DNA of 16,565 nt, taken from positions 1 through 16,565 of the forward strand of contig CALIAZ010000008.1 of the NCBI GenBank assembly GCA_938045565.1, given 5' to 3'. The translations under genes and the position numbers were made by a program. Positions within the stretch are counted from its first letter, which is position 1. Every line of letters begins with the position of its first letter. The notes beneath the pieces are model-generated. The model saw only the letters and a program-made list of their open reading frames with translations. It had not been told where the DNA came from and ran no database searches. Positions 7,981 through 15,307 of this stretch are shown here, one piece after another. The stretch is from an uncultured Atopobium sp. GTDB lineage: Bacteria; Actinomycetota; Coriobacteriia; Coriobacteriales; Atopobiaceae.

Positions 7981-9714
7981 ATGTTATCTGTCTTAAAAAT
8001 GTACTTTCAATTTGGAAGTTCTTATCGCCAGAAACTCCACAAGGGCCTGTTCTTCACCATTCTTGGCTGCCTCTTTGAAGGCGTGCAAATAACGGCGCTT
8101 TGGATTGTTTTTACAGCGCTGTCTACGGATACGCTCTCAACCCAGACGATAGCTTCTGCGCTGGGAGTTATGCTTCTGAGCATTATAGGAGCGTTCATCT
8201 GCGCTCATTTTAAGAGTGAGAATTTCTGTGATGCTAATTTCAGTATGGCTGGTGCCAAGCGCGCGGAAATTGGCGACACGTTGCGTCGTCTACCTATGGG
8301 TTACTTTAACGAGAATAGCCTTGGAGAAGTAACAGCTGTTATGACCAACCAGCTAGATGTAATGCAAAATCTTGGCGGCTTGCTCTATATGATGGTTTTT
8401 GGTGGTTTGGCCTTAACAGCAATTATTGTTGCATTCCTGTTTGTATTTTGTTGGCAATTAGGCCTTATAACTGCAGCTACATTTGCTCTTTTCTGCATAA
8501 CTATGGAGCTCTTGCAGGCCTATGTGCGCAATACATCAGATGATTATGTAGCAGCAAATACTACTTTGATTAGCTCCGTTCTTGAGTATGTTCGCGGCAT
8601 TAGCGTGGTAAGGGCATTTTCCCTTATTGATGACGCTGAGGGAAAGTACGCCAAAGCAGTTGATGATTGCCGCGTTCAAGCGCTCAAACTTGAGTTTAAG
8701 GCGCTTCGTTTCTCAGTTTTGCAGATGGTTATCTCTAAGGCCACTAGCATTATTATGTGCTTGGTATCAGTTGGTCTATGGCTATCTGGAACACTTGATA
8801 CAGCTACGTGCTTAACCGTAGTGGTTATGTCGTTTATGTTGTTCAGCCGTCTCGAATCTGCTGGTCGTTTCTCAACTATTTTGCGTAACATTGAAATTGC
8901 AATGGAGCAAACAAACGCTATTCTCGCCACACCTGCAATGGAGGAGGGAGAAGGTCTGGAGAAAGCGGATTCTTGCGACATAGAGCTTTCTCATGTCTCG
9001 TTTGGCTACGATGACAGGCAAATTCTTGACGGTGTGAGCCTCTCGATCCCTGCAGGTACTTCTTGTGCCATTGTAGGTCCAAGTGGATCAGGTAAGACAA
9101 CGCTTGTCCGCTTGATTGAACGTTTCTGGGATGTGAAATCAGGCAAGGTTATGCTTGGCAACCACGATGTGCGTGACTATAAAGTTGACGCCTTGCTTCA
9201 AAATTTCTCTACCGTATTCCAGGGAGTATTCCTTTTTGATGACACTATTGAGAACAACATCAAGTTTGGTAATCCAGACGCAACTCATGAGCAAGTAGTT
9301 GACGCGGCTAAGCGTGCCTGCTGTGAAGAGTTTATCCAGGCGTTACCTGACGGATATGAAACACGCTTAGGAGAAGGCGGCTCAATGCTTTCTGGTGGCG
9401 AGCGCCAGCGTCTTTCTATTGCGCGTGCTATCTTAAAAGATGCGCCAATCGTGGTGCTTGATGAGGCTACAGCTAATGTTGATCCAGAAAATGAGCTTGA
9501 ACTCCAGCGCGCAATCGCCGAGCTCACAAAGTCAAAGACGGTCATCATGATTGCCCATCGTTTAAAAACAGTGCGCAATGCTAATCAGATACTTGTCCTG
9601 GACAGGGGGCGCATTGTTCAGCGCGGAACCCATGAATCTCTCATGAAAGAAGGCGGCATCTACGCTGATTTTGTTAACATGCGCGAGAAAACCGTCGGCT
9701 GGAAAATTGCGTAA
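7981..9714 (+). CDS. ABC half-transporter, permease plus ATPase (second subunit of a probable heterodimer)
   Basis: A 577-residue partner of the preceding protein. Six predicted membrane helices fill about residues 20-300 and the ATPase domain about 318-570. It has Walker A GPSGSGKTT (K372), Q-loop region TVFQGVF, signature LSGGERQ, Walker B VLDEAT with E495, and H526 in IAHRL. As in its partner, no degenerate catalytic site is visible, unlike many heterodimeric exporters. The ATG at 7981 is preceded by GGAGGGG, and the 14-bp gap from the first subunit indicates one operon. Subunit pairing is inferred from adjacency and matched length. The substrate, and whether transport is inward or outward, cannot be decided. 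The gene converges on pyruvate kinase across a hairpin. Confidence 0.9.
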   Translation: MLSVLKMYFQFGSSYRQKLHKGLFFTILGCLFEGVQITALWIVFTALSTDTLSTQTIASALGVMLLSIIGAFICAHFKSENFCDANFSMAGAKRAEIGDTLRRLPMGYFNENSLGEVTAVMTNQLDVMQNLGGLLYMMVFGGLALTAIIVAFLFVFCWQLGLITAATFALFCITMELLQAYVRNTSDDYVAANTTLISSVLEYVRGISVVRAFSLIDDAEGKYAKAVDDCRVQALKLEFKALRFSVLQMVISKATSIIMCLVSVGLWLSGTLDTATCLTVVVMSFMLFSRLESAGRFSTILRNIEIAMEQTNAILATPAMEEGEGLEKADSCDIELSHVSFGYDDRQILDGVSLSIPAGTSCAIVGPSGSGKTTLVRLIERFWDVKSGKVMLGNHDVRDYKVDALLQNFSTVFQGVFLFDDTIENNIKFGNPDATHEQVVDAAKRACCEEFIQALPDGYETRLGEGGSMLSGGERQRLSIARAILKDAPIVVLDEATANVDPENELELQRAIAELTKSKTVIMIAHRLKTVRNANQILVLDRGRIVQRGTHESLMKEGGIYADFVNMREKTVGWKIA

Positions 9715-9752
9715 CTACTGGCAAGCCACTGAGAAATATCACATGTAAAAAA

Positions 9753-9783
9753 ATATGCACCCAAGCAGCGCTTGGGTGCATAT
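9753..9783 (-). terminator. Rho-independent terminator of the pyruvate kinase gene
   Basis: A perfect 13-bp stem, ATATGCACCCAAG (9753-9765) and CTTGGGTGCATAT (9771-9783), encloses the loop CAGCG. The run of seven A at 9747-9753 gives a U tract only on minus-strand RNA. It therefore chiefly terminates pyk, 23 bp after its stop. On the plus strand the hairpin lacks a U tract but may still slow transcription leaving the ABC operon. Confidence 0.9.
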
Positions 9784-9805
9784 AACGTTAAAGCTGAAAC
9801 GCGGT

Positions 9806-11248
9806 TTACTGAACCTGGCAAATCATAGCAACATTAGTTGAAGTGGTGTAGTCACCAAGACGTGGGCTGGTATGAGGATCGCCAGCAGTCAGAACAACAA
9901 TGTCGCCGGTCTCAACGATGCCAACTTCCTTTGCAACGTTCAGGGCGTTGTACATGGTGTTAGAAAGCGTGCCCTGCTCAGAGGTCTTGAATGCATAGAC
10001 ACCCCAATAGAAGCAGGTACGACGAACTGCCTCATCAGATGGAGACATTGCATACAGAGGACGCTTTGGACGGAAGTTAGAAACAAGGCGAGCAGTGCGG
10101 CCAGAGTGTGTTGGGCAGATGATGCACTTAGCGTCAACACGGATTGCCATATCAACTGCAGCAAAGCCTGTAGCGCCGTTGACGTTCTTAAGGCCCTCAC
10201 GCTGGTGATAGACATCCTTGACTGGCAGGTACTTCTCGGTCTCCTTGCAGATGGAAGCCATGGTCTTTACTGCCTCAACAGGGTACTTACCAGCTGCGGA
10301 CTCACCAGAAAGCATGACGCAGTCAGTGCCGTCGTAGATTGCGTTAGCAACGTCGGTAACCTCTGCACGGGTTGGACGAGGGTTACGAATCATAGAGTCA
10401 AGCATCTGAGTTGCGGTGATGACAGGCTTATAAGCATCGTTACACTTCTTGATGACAGTCTTCTGGATGTGAGGAACCTCAGCTGCAGGAACCTCAACAC
10501 CAAGGTCACCACGGGCAACCATGATGCCGTTAGAAGCTGCAAGAATCTCGTCAAAGTTCTTTACGCCAAGAGCAGACTCAATCTTAGGGAAGATCTGTAC
10601 GTTAGGAGTACCCATCTCACGGCAGATGTTACGAATCTCCTCAACTGCAGCGCCATCACGAATGAAGGAGGCAGCAATTGCGTCAATACCAAGCTCGCAA
10701 CCAAACATGATGTCTGCGCGGTCCTGTTCAGTGACGGAAGGAAGACCAATGTTGACGTTAGGAACGTTTACGCCCTTCTTCTCGCCAAGCTCACCGCCAT
10801 TGATGATCTTGCAGTGCATGTCGGTGCCCTCAACGTGATCAACCTCAAGGCCAATGAGGCCGTCATCAATAAGGATGATGGAGCCCTTCTGGACCTCTTT
10901 TGGAAGATTCTTGTAGTCAAGCGAGAAGCGCTGAGCATTACCAATGACATCATCATCGGTGGTTACGATGACGGACTCACCAGTAGTAAGGGTGACCTTC
11001 TTGCCATCCTCGAGAAGACCGGTGCGAACCTCAGGACCCTTTGTATCAAGCATGATAGCAATAGGAATACCAAGCTCATCAGAGATAGAACGAACGCGAC
11101 CAATCATAGTGCGGTGATACTCATGGCTACCGTGCGAGAAGTTAAAACGTGCGACGTTCATGCCAGCAAGAATGAGCTCACGAAGGACCTCATCACTTTC
11201 TGTAGCAGGACCCATAGTACAAACAATCTTGGTCTTTTTGCGAGCCAT
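9806..11248 (-). CDS. pyk: Pyruvate kinase
   Basis: A 480-residue enzyme converting phosphoenolpyruvate and ADP to pyruvate and ATP, the last step of glycolysis. It has KIVCTMGPAT at the N-terminus, substrate and K+ site residues R34, N36 and S38 in NVARFNFSHG, and DTKGPEVRTG at 68-77. The catalytic K222 and the Mg ligand E224 lie in IFPKIES, and D248 in VARGDLG. The signature MLDSMIRNPRPTRAEVTDVANAI and the SGESAAGKYP segment follow. E73, at the position of rabbit E117, indicates the K+-dependent type. The B domain and a C-terminal regulatory domain are both present, and length is normal. The ATG at 11248 follows AAGGAGAG at ideal spacing; a longer frame reaching 11278 lacks such a site. It lies 79 bp downstream of ldhD in the same direction. 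I find neither a clear terminator nor a convincing promoter between them, so cotranscription is possible. Confidence 0.97.
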   Translation of the reverse strand: MARKKTKIVCTMGPATESDEVLRELILAGMNVARFNFSHGSHEYHRTMIGRVRSISDELGIPIAIMLDTKGPEVRTGLLEDGKKVTLTTGESVIVTTDDDVIGNAQRFSLDYKNLPKEVQKGSIILIDDGLIGLEVDHVEGTDMHCKIINGGELGEKKGVNVPNVNIGLPSVTEQDRADIMFGCELGIDAIAASFIRDGAAVEEIRNICREMGTPNVQIFPKIESALGVKNFDEILAASNGIMVARGDLGVEVPAAEVPHIQKTVIKKCNDAYKPVITATQMLDSMIRNPRPTRAEVTDVANAIYDGTDCVMLSGESAAGKYPVEAVKTMASICKETEKYLPVKDVYHQREGLKNVNGATGFAAVDMAIRVDAKCIICPTHSGRTARLVSNFRPKRPLYAMSPSDEAVRRTCFYWGVYAFKTSEQGTLSNTMYNALNVAKEVGIVETGDIVVLTAGDPHTSPRLGDYTTSTNVAMICQVQ

Positions 11249-11327
11249 ATCTCTCCTTTTCATAGGAACTGAAATCACATTCGAGTATCAATAGTAACCG
11301 TTTTTAGAGCGTTTGTTTCTCTGGTAC

Positions 11328-12332
11328 TTAGCAAACCACACTTTTATCAACGTAATCAGTACCCTCAGCAAAAGCAGTTGCGTTATCAAGCGTAACCTGA
11401 GCAATCTGAGAAAGTGCCTCATGAGTAAAAAATGCCTGGTGACTTGTCATAACTACGTTAGGGAAAGAGCAAAGCGTAGAGGTAACTGAATCAAAGACCT
11501 CGGCGCCGCGGTCCTTATAGACGTTTGGATTTTCCTCTTCATAAACGTCAAGGCCACAAGCGCCAATTTTGCCAGAAAGAATGCCGCGAATAAGAGCATT
11601 GGTATCAATAAGTCCACCGCGACCAGTATTAACGAGGATGACGCCATCTTTCATCTTTCCGATGGTCTTATCGTTAATCATGTGATAGCTCTCGTCATTC
11701 AAGAAAGCGTGAAGTGAAATAAAGTCCGAACGCTCCCAGAGCTCATCATAGCTGACATACTCATCAACAACGTGCTCGTCATTGACAAGGCTCATATTTG
11801 GATAGAGGTCTGCGCCAAGGACGTGCATGCCAAAACCCTTGCAGATACGGCAAAGAGCTGCACCAATACGACCAGTTCCAACAATGCCGGCAGTTTTGCC
11901 GTGAAGAGTATCGCCAACAAGGCCAACAAGCGAGAAGTTATTCTCGCGAATTCTGATGTATCCACGGTGAATACGACGGTTAGCGGCAAGCGCGAGACCC
12001 ATTGCGTGCTCTGCAATTGCCTCAGGAGAGTAAGCAGGTACGCGCGTAACCGTAATGCCAAGGTCTTTAGCAGCGTTAACGTCAACAGCATCAAAGCCAG
12101 CGCAGCGCATCAGCAGAAGCTTAACGTCAAAGCCGGCAAGAATCTCAAGAGTTAGAATTGAAGCATCTGCATTAACAAAAGCACAGACAGCGTCATAACC
12201 CTTAGCAAAGCCTGCGGTCATAGGCGTAAGGTTTGACTCAATGTAGTCGATTGAAACATCTGGATACTTTGGAAGCTCAAGGTTGAAAGAATCCTTGTCA
12301 TAACTTTGAGCACCATAAAACAGGATTTTCAT
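11328..12332 (-). CDS. ldhD: D-lactate dehydrogenase (D-2-hydroxyacid dehydrogenase family)
   Basis: A 334-residue NAD-dependent dehydrogenase expected to reduce pyruvate to D-lactate in the cytoplasm, regenerating NAD+. The Rossmann motif GTGRIG is at 152-157, with D175 after the second strand favouring NADH. The catalytic triad of the family is in place: R238 in NTGRGG, E265 in DVYEE and H298 in TSHQAF, matching R235/E264/H296 of lactobacillar enzymes in position. The length of about 330 residues and the N-terminal MKILFYGAQSYD fit fermentative D-LDH rather than phosphoglycerate dehydrogenase. A related 2-hydroxyacid dehydrogenase specificity cannot be fully excluded. AAGGAGG lies five bases upstream of the ATG. 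Placement directly upstream of pyk links pyruvate production and use. Confidence 0.92.
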   Translation of the reverse strand: MKILFYGAQSYDKDSFNLELPKYPDVSIDYIESNLTPMTAGFAKGYDAVCAFVNADASILTLEILAGFDVKLLLMRCAGFDAVDVNAAKDLGITVTRVPAYSPEAIAEHAMGLALAANRRIHRGYIRIRENNFSLVGLVGDTLHGKTAGIVGTGRIGAALCRICKGFGMHVLGADLYPNMSLVNDEHVVDEYVSYDELWERSDFISLHAFLNDESYHMINDKTIGKMKDGVILVNTGRGGLIDTNALIRGILSGKIGACGLDVYEEENPNVYKDRGAEVFDSVTSTLCSFPNVVMTSHQAFFTHEALSQIAQVTLDNATAFAEGTDYVDKSVVC

Positions 12333-12344
12333 AACTGCCTCCTT

Positions 12345-12363
12345 GCCAAAACTAACGTTTGGC
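12345..12363. promoter_or_regulatory. Inverted repeat next to the ldhD ribosome binding site
   Basis: GCCAAA (12345-12350) and TTTGGC (12358-12363) form a perfect 6-bp inverted repeat with a 7-base centre, immediately upstream of the ldhD AAGGAGG (12343-12337). It may be an operator or an mRNA hairpin affecting ribosome access. It does not match the Rex-type TTGTGA-N6-TCACAA operator as I know it. Confidence 0.4.
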
Positions 12364-12386
12364 TTATGTTGTTATGTTCTGCGCTT

Positions 12387-12392
12387 ATTGTA
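12387..12392 (-). promoter_or_regulatory. Candidate -10 element of the ldhD promoter
   Basis: Read on the minus strand this is TACAAT, one mismatch from TATAAT, placing a start near 12380 and giving an ldhD leader of roughly 48 nt. No good -35 hexamer is found at 16-18 bp (a TGGCAA lies slightly too far upstream), so it is tentative. Confidence 0.35.
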
Positions 12393-12450
12393 CCCCTTGG
12401 ATTACAATTATTTGCCACATAACAGGAGTTTTAAGAAATATTTATGAGGT

Positions 12451-12477
12451 TTGAAAAAAGAAAGAATACGGTAAAAT
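12451..12477 (+). promoter_or_regulatory. Candidate promoter of the Ca2+-ATPase/rsgA operon
   Basis: TTGAAA (12451-12456) and TAAAAT (12472-12477) are each one or two mismatches from the sigma-A consensus, separated by 15 bp, slightly short. Transcription would start near 12484, just before the repeated and structured leader at 12487-12604. Confidence 0.45.
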
Positions 12478-12486
12478 GATAGAGCA

Positions 12487-12604
12487 TTGTAAGGTCCTAT
12501 GATAGGACGTTGTAAGGTCCTGACACGGCAACCCTGGTGAGCCCTTGCCCCTCTCCTGGGGAATTATGATCGGGCATCAATCTGTCAGGTAGAAACCCAG
12601 GAGG
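12487..12604 (+). ncRNA. Structured 5' leader with anti-Shine-Dalgarno segment, candidate cis-regulatory RNA of unassigned class
   Basis: The leader contains two copies of TTGTAAGGTCCT (12487-12498, 12510-12521). Between them is a dyad GTCCTAT-G-ATAGGAC (12494-12508). CCTGACA (12519-12525) pairs perfectly with TGTCAGG (12583-12589) and would close a multi-branch domain. Inside it GGCAA (12527-12531) can pair with TTGCC (12545-12549), or alternatively CCCC (12548-12551) with GGGG (12558-12561). TGAT/ATCA (12567-12570, 12576-12579) form a hairpin whose loop CGGGC is complementary to GCCC (12541-12544). CTCCTGGG (12553-12560) is the exact complement of CCCAGGAG (12596-12603), which contains the ribosome site of the next gene. 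This pairing competes with the CCCC/GGGG hairpin. The design suggests control of translation initiation by alternative folding. It matches none of the yybP-ykoY, SAM, TPP, cobalamin, fluoride or guanidine consensus cores as I recall them. The NiCo class could not be excluded from memory. Confidence 0.55.
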
Positions 12605-12608
12605 AACT

Positions 12609-15293
12609 TTGAAAGAGTATCTTTCAAGTGCGGCTGATGTTGTCAGTGCGCAAAAAACTGATGCTGAAGTTGGTCTGTCTGATGCAAAAGCAGCTTCACG
12701 TCTTGAGGCTCATGGCCCAAATAAGCTTAAAGAAGCTCCAAAAGAATCAATCATTAAAAGGTTCTTTGCGCAGATGGCAGATCCTATGGTCATTATGCTT
12801 CTTGTTGCTGCTGCTATTTCTGCTGCTGAGGGCATTTATACCGGAGAAGGCGGAGTTGCAGACGTTGTAATTATTCTGTTTGTTGTTGTCATTAATTCCG
12901 TTCTTGGTGTTGTCCAAGAAGGCAAAGCCGAGGAAGCCCTTGCTGCTCTGCAAGAGATGAGTGCAGCACAGAGCAAGGTTATCAGGGACGGCCGCCTTGA
13001 GACGGTTGCTTCAACCGAGCTTGTTGTGGGCGATATCATCCTGCTTGAGGCGGGTGACTCCGTCCCAGCTGACTGCCGCATTCTTGAAAGCGCTTCCATG
13101 AAGGTAGAGGAGTCTGCGCTTACAGGTGAATCAGTTCCTGTCGAGAAACACGCGGAGGTTCTCAGTCTTGCTGAAGGCACAGATGATATTCCTTTGGGCG
13201 ACCGAAAGAATATGTGCTACTCCGGATCTATTGTGGTCTATGGACGCGGTCGTGCAGTTGTTGTTGCAACAGGCATGGACACTGAGATGGGCAAGATTGC
13301 AGATGCAATTTCTCAGGCAGAAGAGGGACAGACTCCACTTCAGATTGCCCTCGATAAGCTTTCCCACACACTTACTATTCTTGTTGTTGTCATCTCGCTG
13401 CTTGTCTTTGCAACAGGATTTATCAAGCATGGAGCTGAGATGCTTGGCAACTTTGACCTTGTCCTCAGTACGTTTATGGTCGCAGTTTCTCTTGCAGTAG
13501 CTGCAATTCCAGAGGGTCTTGTTGCCGTTGTTACCATCGTTCTTTCTATGGGCGTTACCAGAATGAGCGAGCGTCACGCTATTGTTCGTCGACTTACCGC
13601 AGTTGAAACCCTTGGTTGTACTCAGGTAATTTGTTCCGATAAGACTGGTACTCTGACTCAAAACAAGATGACTGTTGTCCGTCATGAGACAGAAAACCTT
13701 GACGCACATGTACGTACCATGGCACTGTGCTCTGACGCCACCTGGGATGATGCAGAACAAGTAGCAAAGGGTGAGCCCACTGAGGCTGCTCTTGTTGCAG
13801 ACGCTGCAAAACTTGGATACACCACAAGTGACCTTGCTTCTTCTCGCCCTCGTATCGGCGAGGCGCCCTTTGACTCTTCTCGTAAGATGATGTCTGTTGT
13901 GGTGCGTACCCGCTCTGGCAAGGTTGTACAGCACACTAAGGGTGCACCTGACGAGGTACTTGCTCGCTGCACCAAGATTATGACAAGTGATGGCATTATT
14001 GACCTCACCGATGAGGCTCGCTCTGAGATTTTGGCTCAGAACAAGTCCATGGCTGACCAGGCTCTTCGCGTTATGGCATCTGCTCGTCGTGATTGGGGAA
14101 CAGAAGCTCCTCAGAGCTATGACCCAGCTACTCTTGAGCATGACATGGTCTTTGTTGGACTCTCTGGCATTATTGATCCAGTTCGTCCTGAGGTTAAGGG
14201 TGCTGTTGCTGAGGCTCATGAAGCTGGTATGCGTACCGTTATGATTACAGGTGACCACATTGATACAGCCATTGCTATTGCGGTTGAGCTGGGCATTATT
14301 ACCGATCGCTCTCAAGCAATTACAGGCGCACAGCTTGATAAGATTTCTGACGAAGAGTTTGAGCAGCGTATTGAGACAATTGGCGTTTACGCACGTGTTC
14401 AGCCTGAGCACAAGGTTCGCATTGTTGATACTTGGCGCAAGAAGGGCATGGTTACGGCCATGACAGGTGACGGCGTTAACGATGCTCCTTCCATTAAACG
14501 CGCTGATATTGGTATTGGTATGGGCATTACTGGTACCGATGTTACTAAGGGCGTTGCAGATATGGTTCTGGCTGACGATAACTTTGCCACCATTATTAGC
14601 GCATGCGAAGAGGGAAGGCGCATCTACGACAACATTCGTAAGTGCATCCAGTTCCTCTTGAGCTCCAACCTTGCAGAGGTTATTTCCGTCTTTATTGCAT
14701 CCCTAGTTGGCTTTACCATCCTTCAGCCTACCCACCTTCTGTGGATTAACCTGATCACCGACTCTCTGCCTGCGCTTGCTATGGCTACCGAGAAGGCTGA
14801 ACCAGGAATCATGAAGCGTAAGCCACGTAATCCTAAGGACGGAATCTTTGCGGGTGGCGTTGGCTTTGACTGCCTTGTTCAGGGTTCTATCATTGCTCTT
14901 CTCACCCTTGCCAGCTATTTTATTGGTCACTACTTTGAGTATGGAACCTTTGATATCTCACAGGTTATTATTAACCCAGAGGCTGGCGTTGAGGGTATGA
15001 CCATGGCGTTCTTGACGCTTTCTATGGTTGAGATGTTCCACTCCTTCAACATGCGTTCTTTACGTGGTTCAATCTTCAAGCTAACCAGCCAAAACATTTG
15101 GCTGTGGGGCTCCTTTGTTATGTCTTTGATTCTTACCTTTGTGGTAATTGAGACACCACTTTCTCAGGCGTTTGGCTTTGCTGAGATTGGTTTTAAAGAG
15201 TACGCCATGGCAATGCTTTTAGCTGCATCTATTATTCCTTTGATGGAGCTGTACAAGGCTGTTATGCGTTCTGTGCAGAAGAACAAAGCATAA
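12609..15293 (+). CDS. P-type Ca2+-transporting ATPase (type IIA, SERCA-like)
   Basis: An 894-residue membrane ATPase expected to export Ca2+ from the cytoplasm. In order: cation-ATPase N-terminal domain (GLSDAKAASRLEAHGPN), actuator loop TGES (172-175), M4 motif PEGL with E302, phosphorylated D344 in CSDKTGTLT, a nucleotide domain with KGAPDEV, and the hinge motif TGDGVNDAP (619-627). The ion-site residues resemble SERCA. E302 stands at the E309 position. N687 and E690 in SSNLAEV correspond to N768 and E771. N714, T717 and D718 in INLITD correspond to N796, T799 and D800. E808 in M8 corresponds to E908. Both calcium sites therefore appear intact, whereas PMCA-type pumps lack one. The start is TTG at 12609, four bases after AGGAGG (12599-12604); an in-frame stop at 12567 excludes a substantially longer form. 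The rare start and sequestered ribosome site suggest low or conditional translation. rsgA follows after 14 bp. Confidence 0.93.
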   Translation: MKEYLSSAADVVSAQKTDAEVGLSDAKAASRLEAHGPNKLKEAPKESIIKRFFAQMADPMVIMLLVAAAISAAEGIYTGEGGVADVVIILFVVVINSVLGVVQEGKAEEALAALQEMSAAQSKVIRDGRLETVASTELVVGDIILLEAGDSVPADCRILESASMKVEESALTGESVPVEKHAEVLSLAEGTDDIPLGDRKNMCYSGSIVVYGRGRAVVVATGMDTEMGKIADAISQAEEGQTPLQIALDKLSHTLTILVVVISLLVFATGFIKHGAEMLGNFDLVLSTFMVAVSLAVAAIPEGLVAVVTIVLSMGVTRMSERHAIVRRLTAVETLGCTQVICSDKTGTLTQNKMTVVRHETENLDAHVRTMALCSDATWDDAEQVAKGEPTEAALVADAAKLGYTTSDLASSRPRIGEAPFDSSRKMMSVVVRTRSGKVVQHTKGAPDEVLARCTKIMTSDGIIDLTDEARSEILAQNKSMADQALRVMASARRDWGTEAPQSYDPATLEHDMVFVGLSGIIDPVRPEVKGAVAEAHEAGMRTVMITGDHIDTAIAIAVELGIITDRSQAITGAQLDKISDEEFEQRIETIGVYARVQPEHKVRIVDTWRKKGMVTAMTGDGVNDAPSIKRADIGIGMGITGTDVTKGVADMVLADDNFATIISACEEGRRIYDNIRKCIQFLLSSNLAEVISVFIASLVGFTILQPTHLLWINLITDSLPALAMATEKAEPGIMKRKPRNPKDGIFAGGVGFDCLVQGSIIALLTLASYFIGHYFEYGTFDISQVIINPEAGVEGMTMAFLTLSMVEMFHSFNMRSLRGSIFKLTSQNIWLWGSFVMSLILTFVVIETPLSQAFGFAEIGFKEYAMAMLLAASIIPLMELYKAVMRSVQKNKA

Positions 15294-15307
15294 GGTAGGG
15301 AGCACTC

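Noticed and set aside
9872..11272. A 466-codon open frame antisense to pyruvate kinase
   Set aside because: It is the reverse-strand shadow of pyk. The translated sequence shows no recognisable domain, its codon pattern mirrors pyk, and pyk itself is unmistakable.
11249..11278. Ten-residue longer N-terminus for pyruvate kinase
   Set aside because: The ATG at 11248 follows an ideal AAGGAGAG site and gives the family's usual MxRKTKIVCT start.
11249..11327. Separate pyk promoter (TTGATA at 11291-11286 read on the minus strand)
   Set aside because: The matching -10 would be a poor TCCTAT, and the start would fall on the ribosome binding site.
12487..12604. Rho-independent terminator or T-box leader upstream of the ATPase gene
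   Set aside because: There is no terminal U tract after any hairpin and no TGGN-type T-box core; the anti-ribosome-site pairing points to translational control instead.
13131..14411. A 426-codon open frame antisense to the Ca2+-ATPase gene
   Set aside because: It overlaps the best-conserved part of the ATPase, encodes a low-complexity Asn/Ser/Cys-rich product without motifs, and lacks a ribosome site of note.
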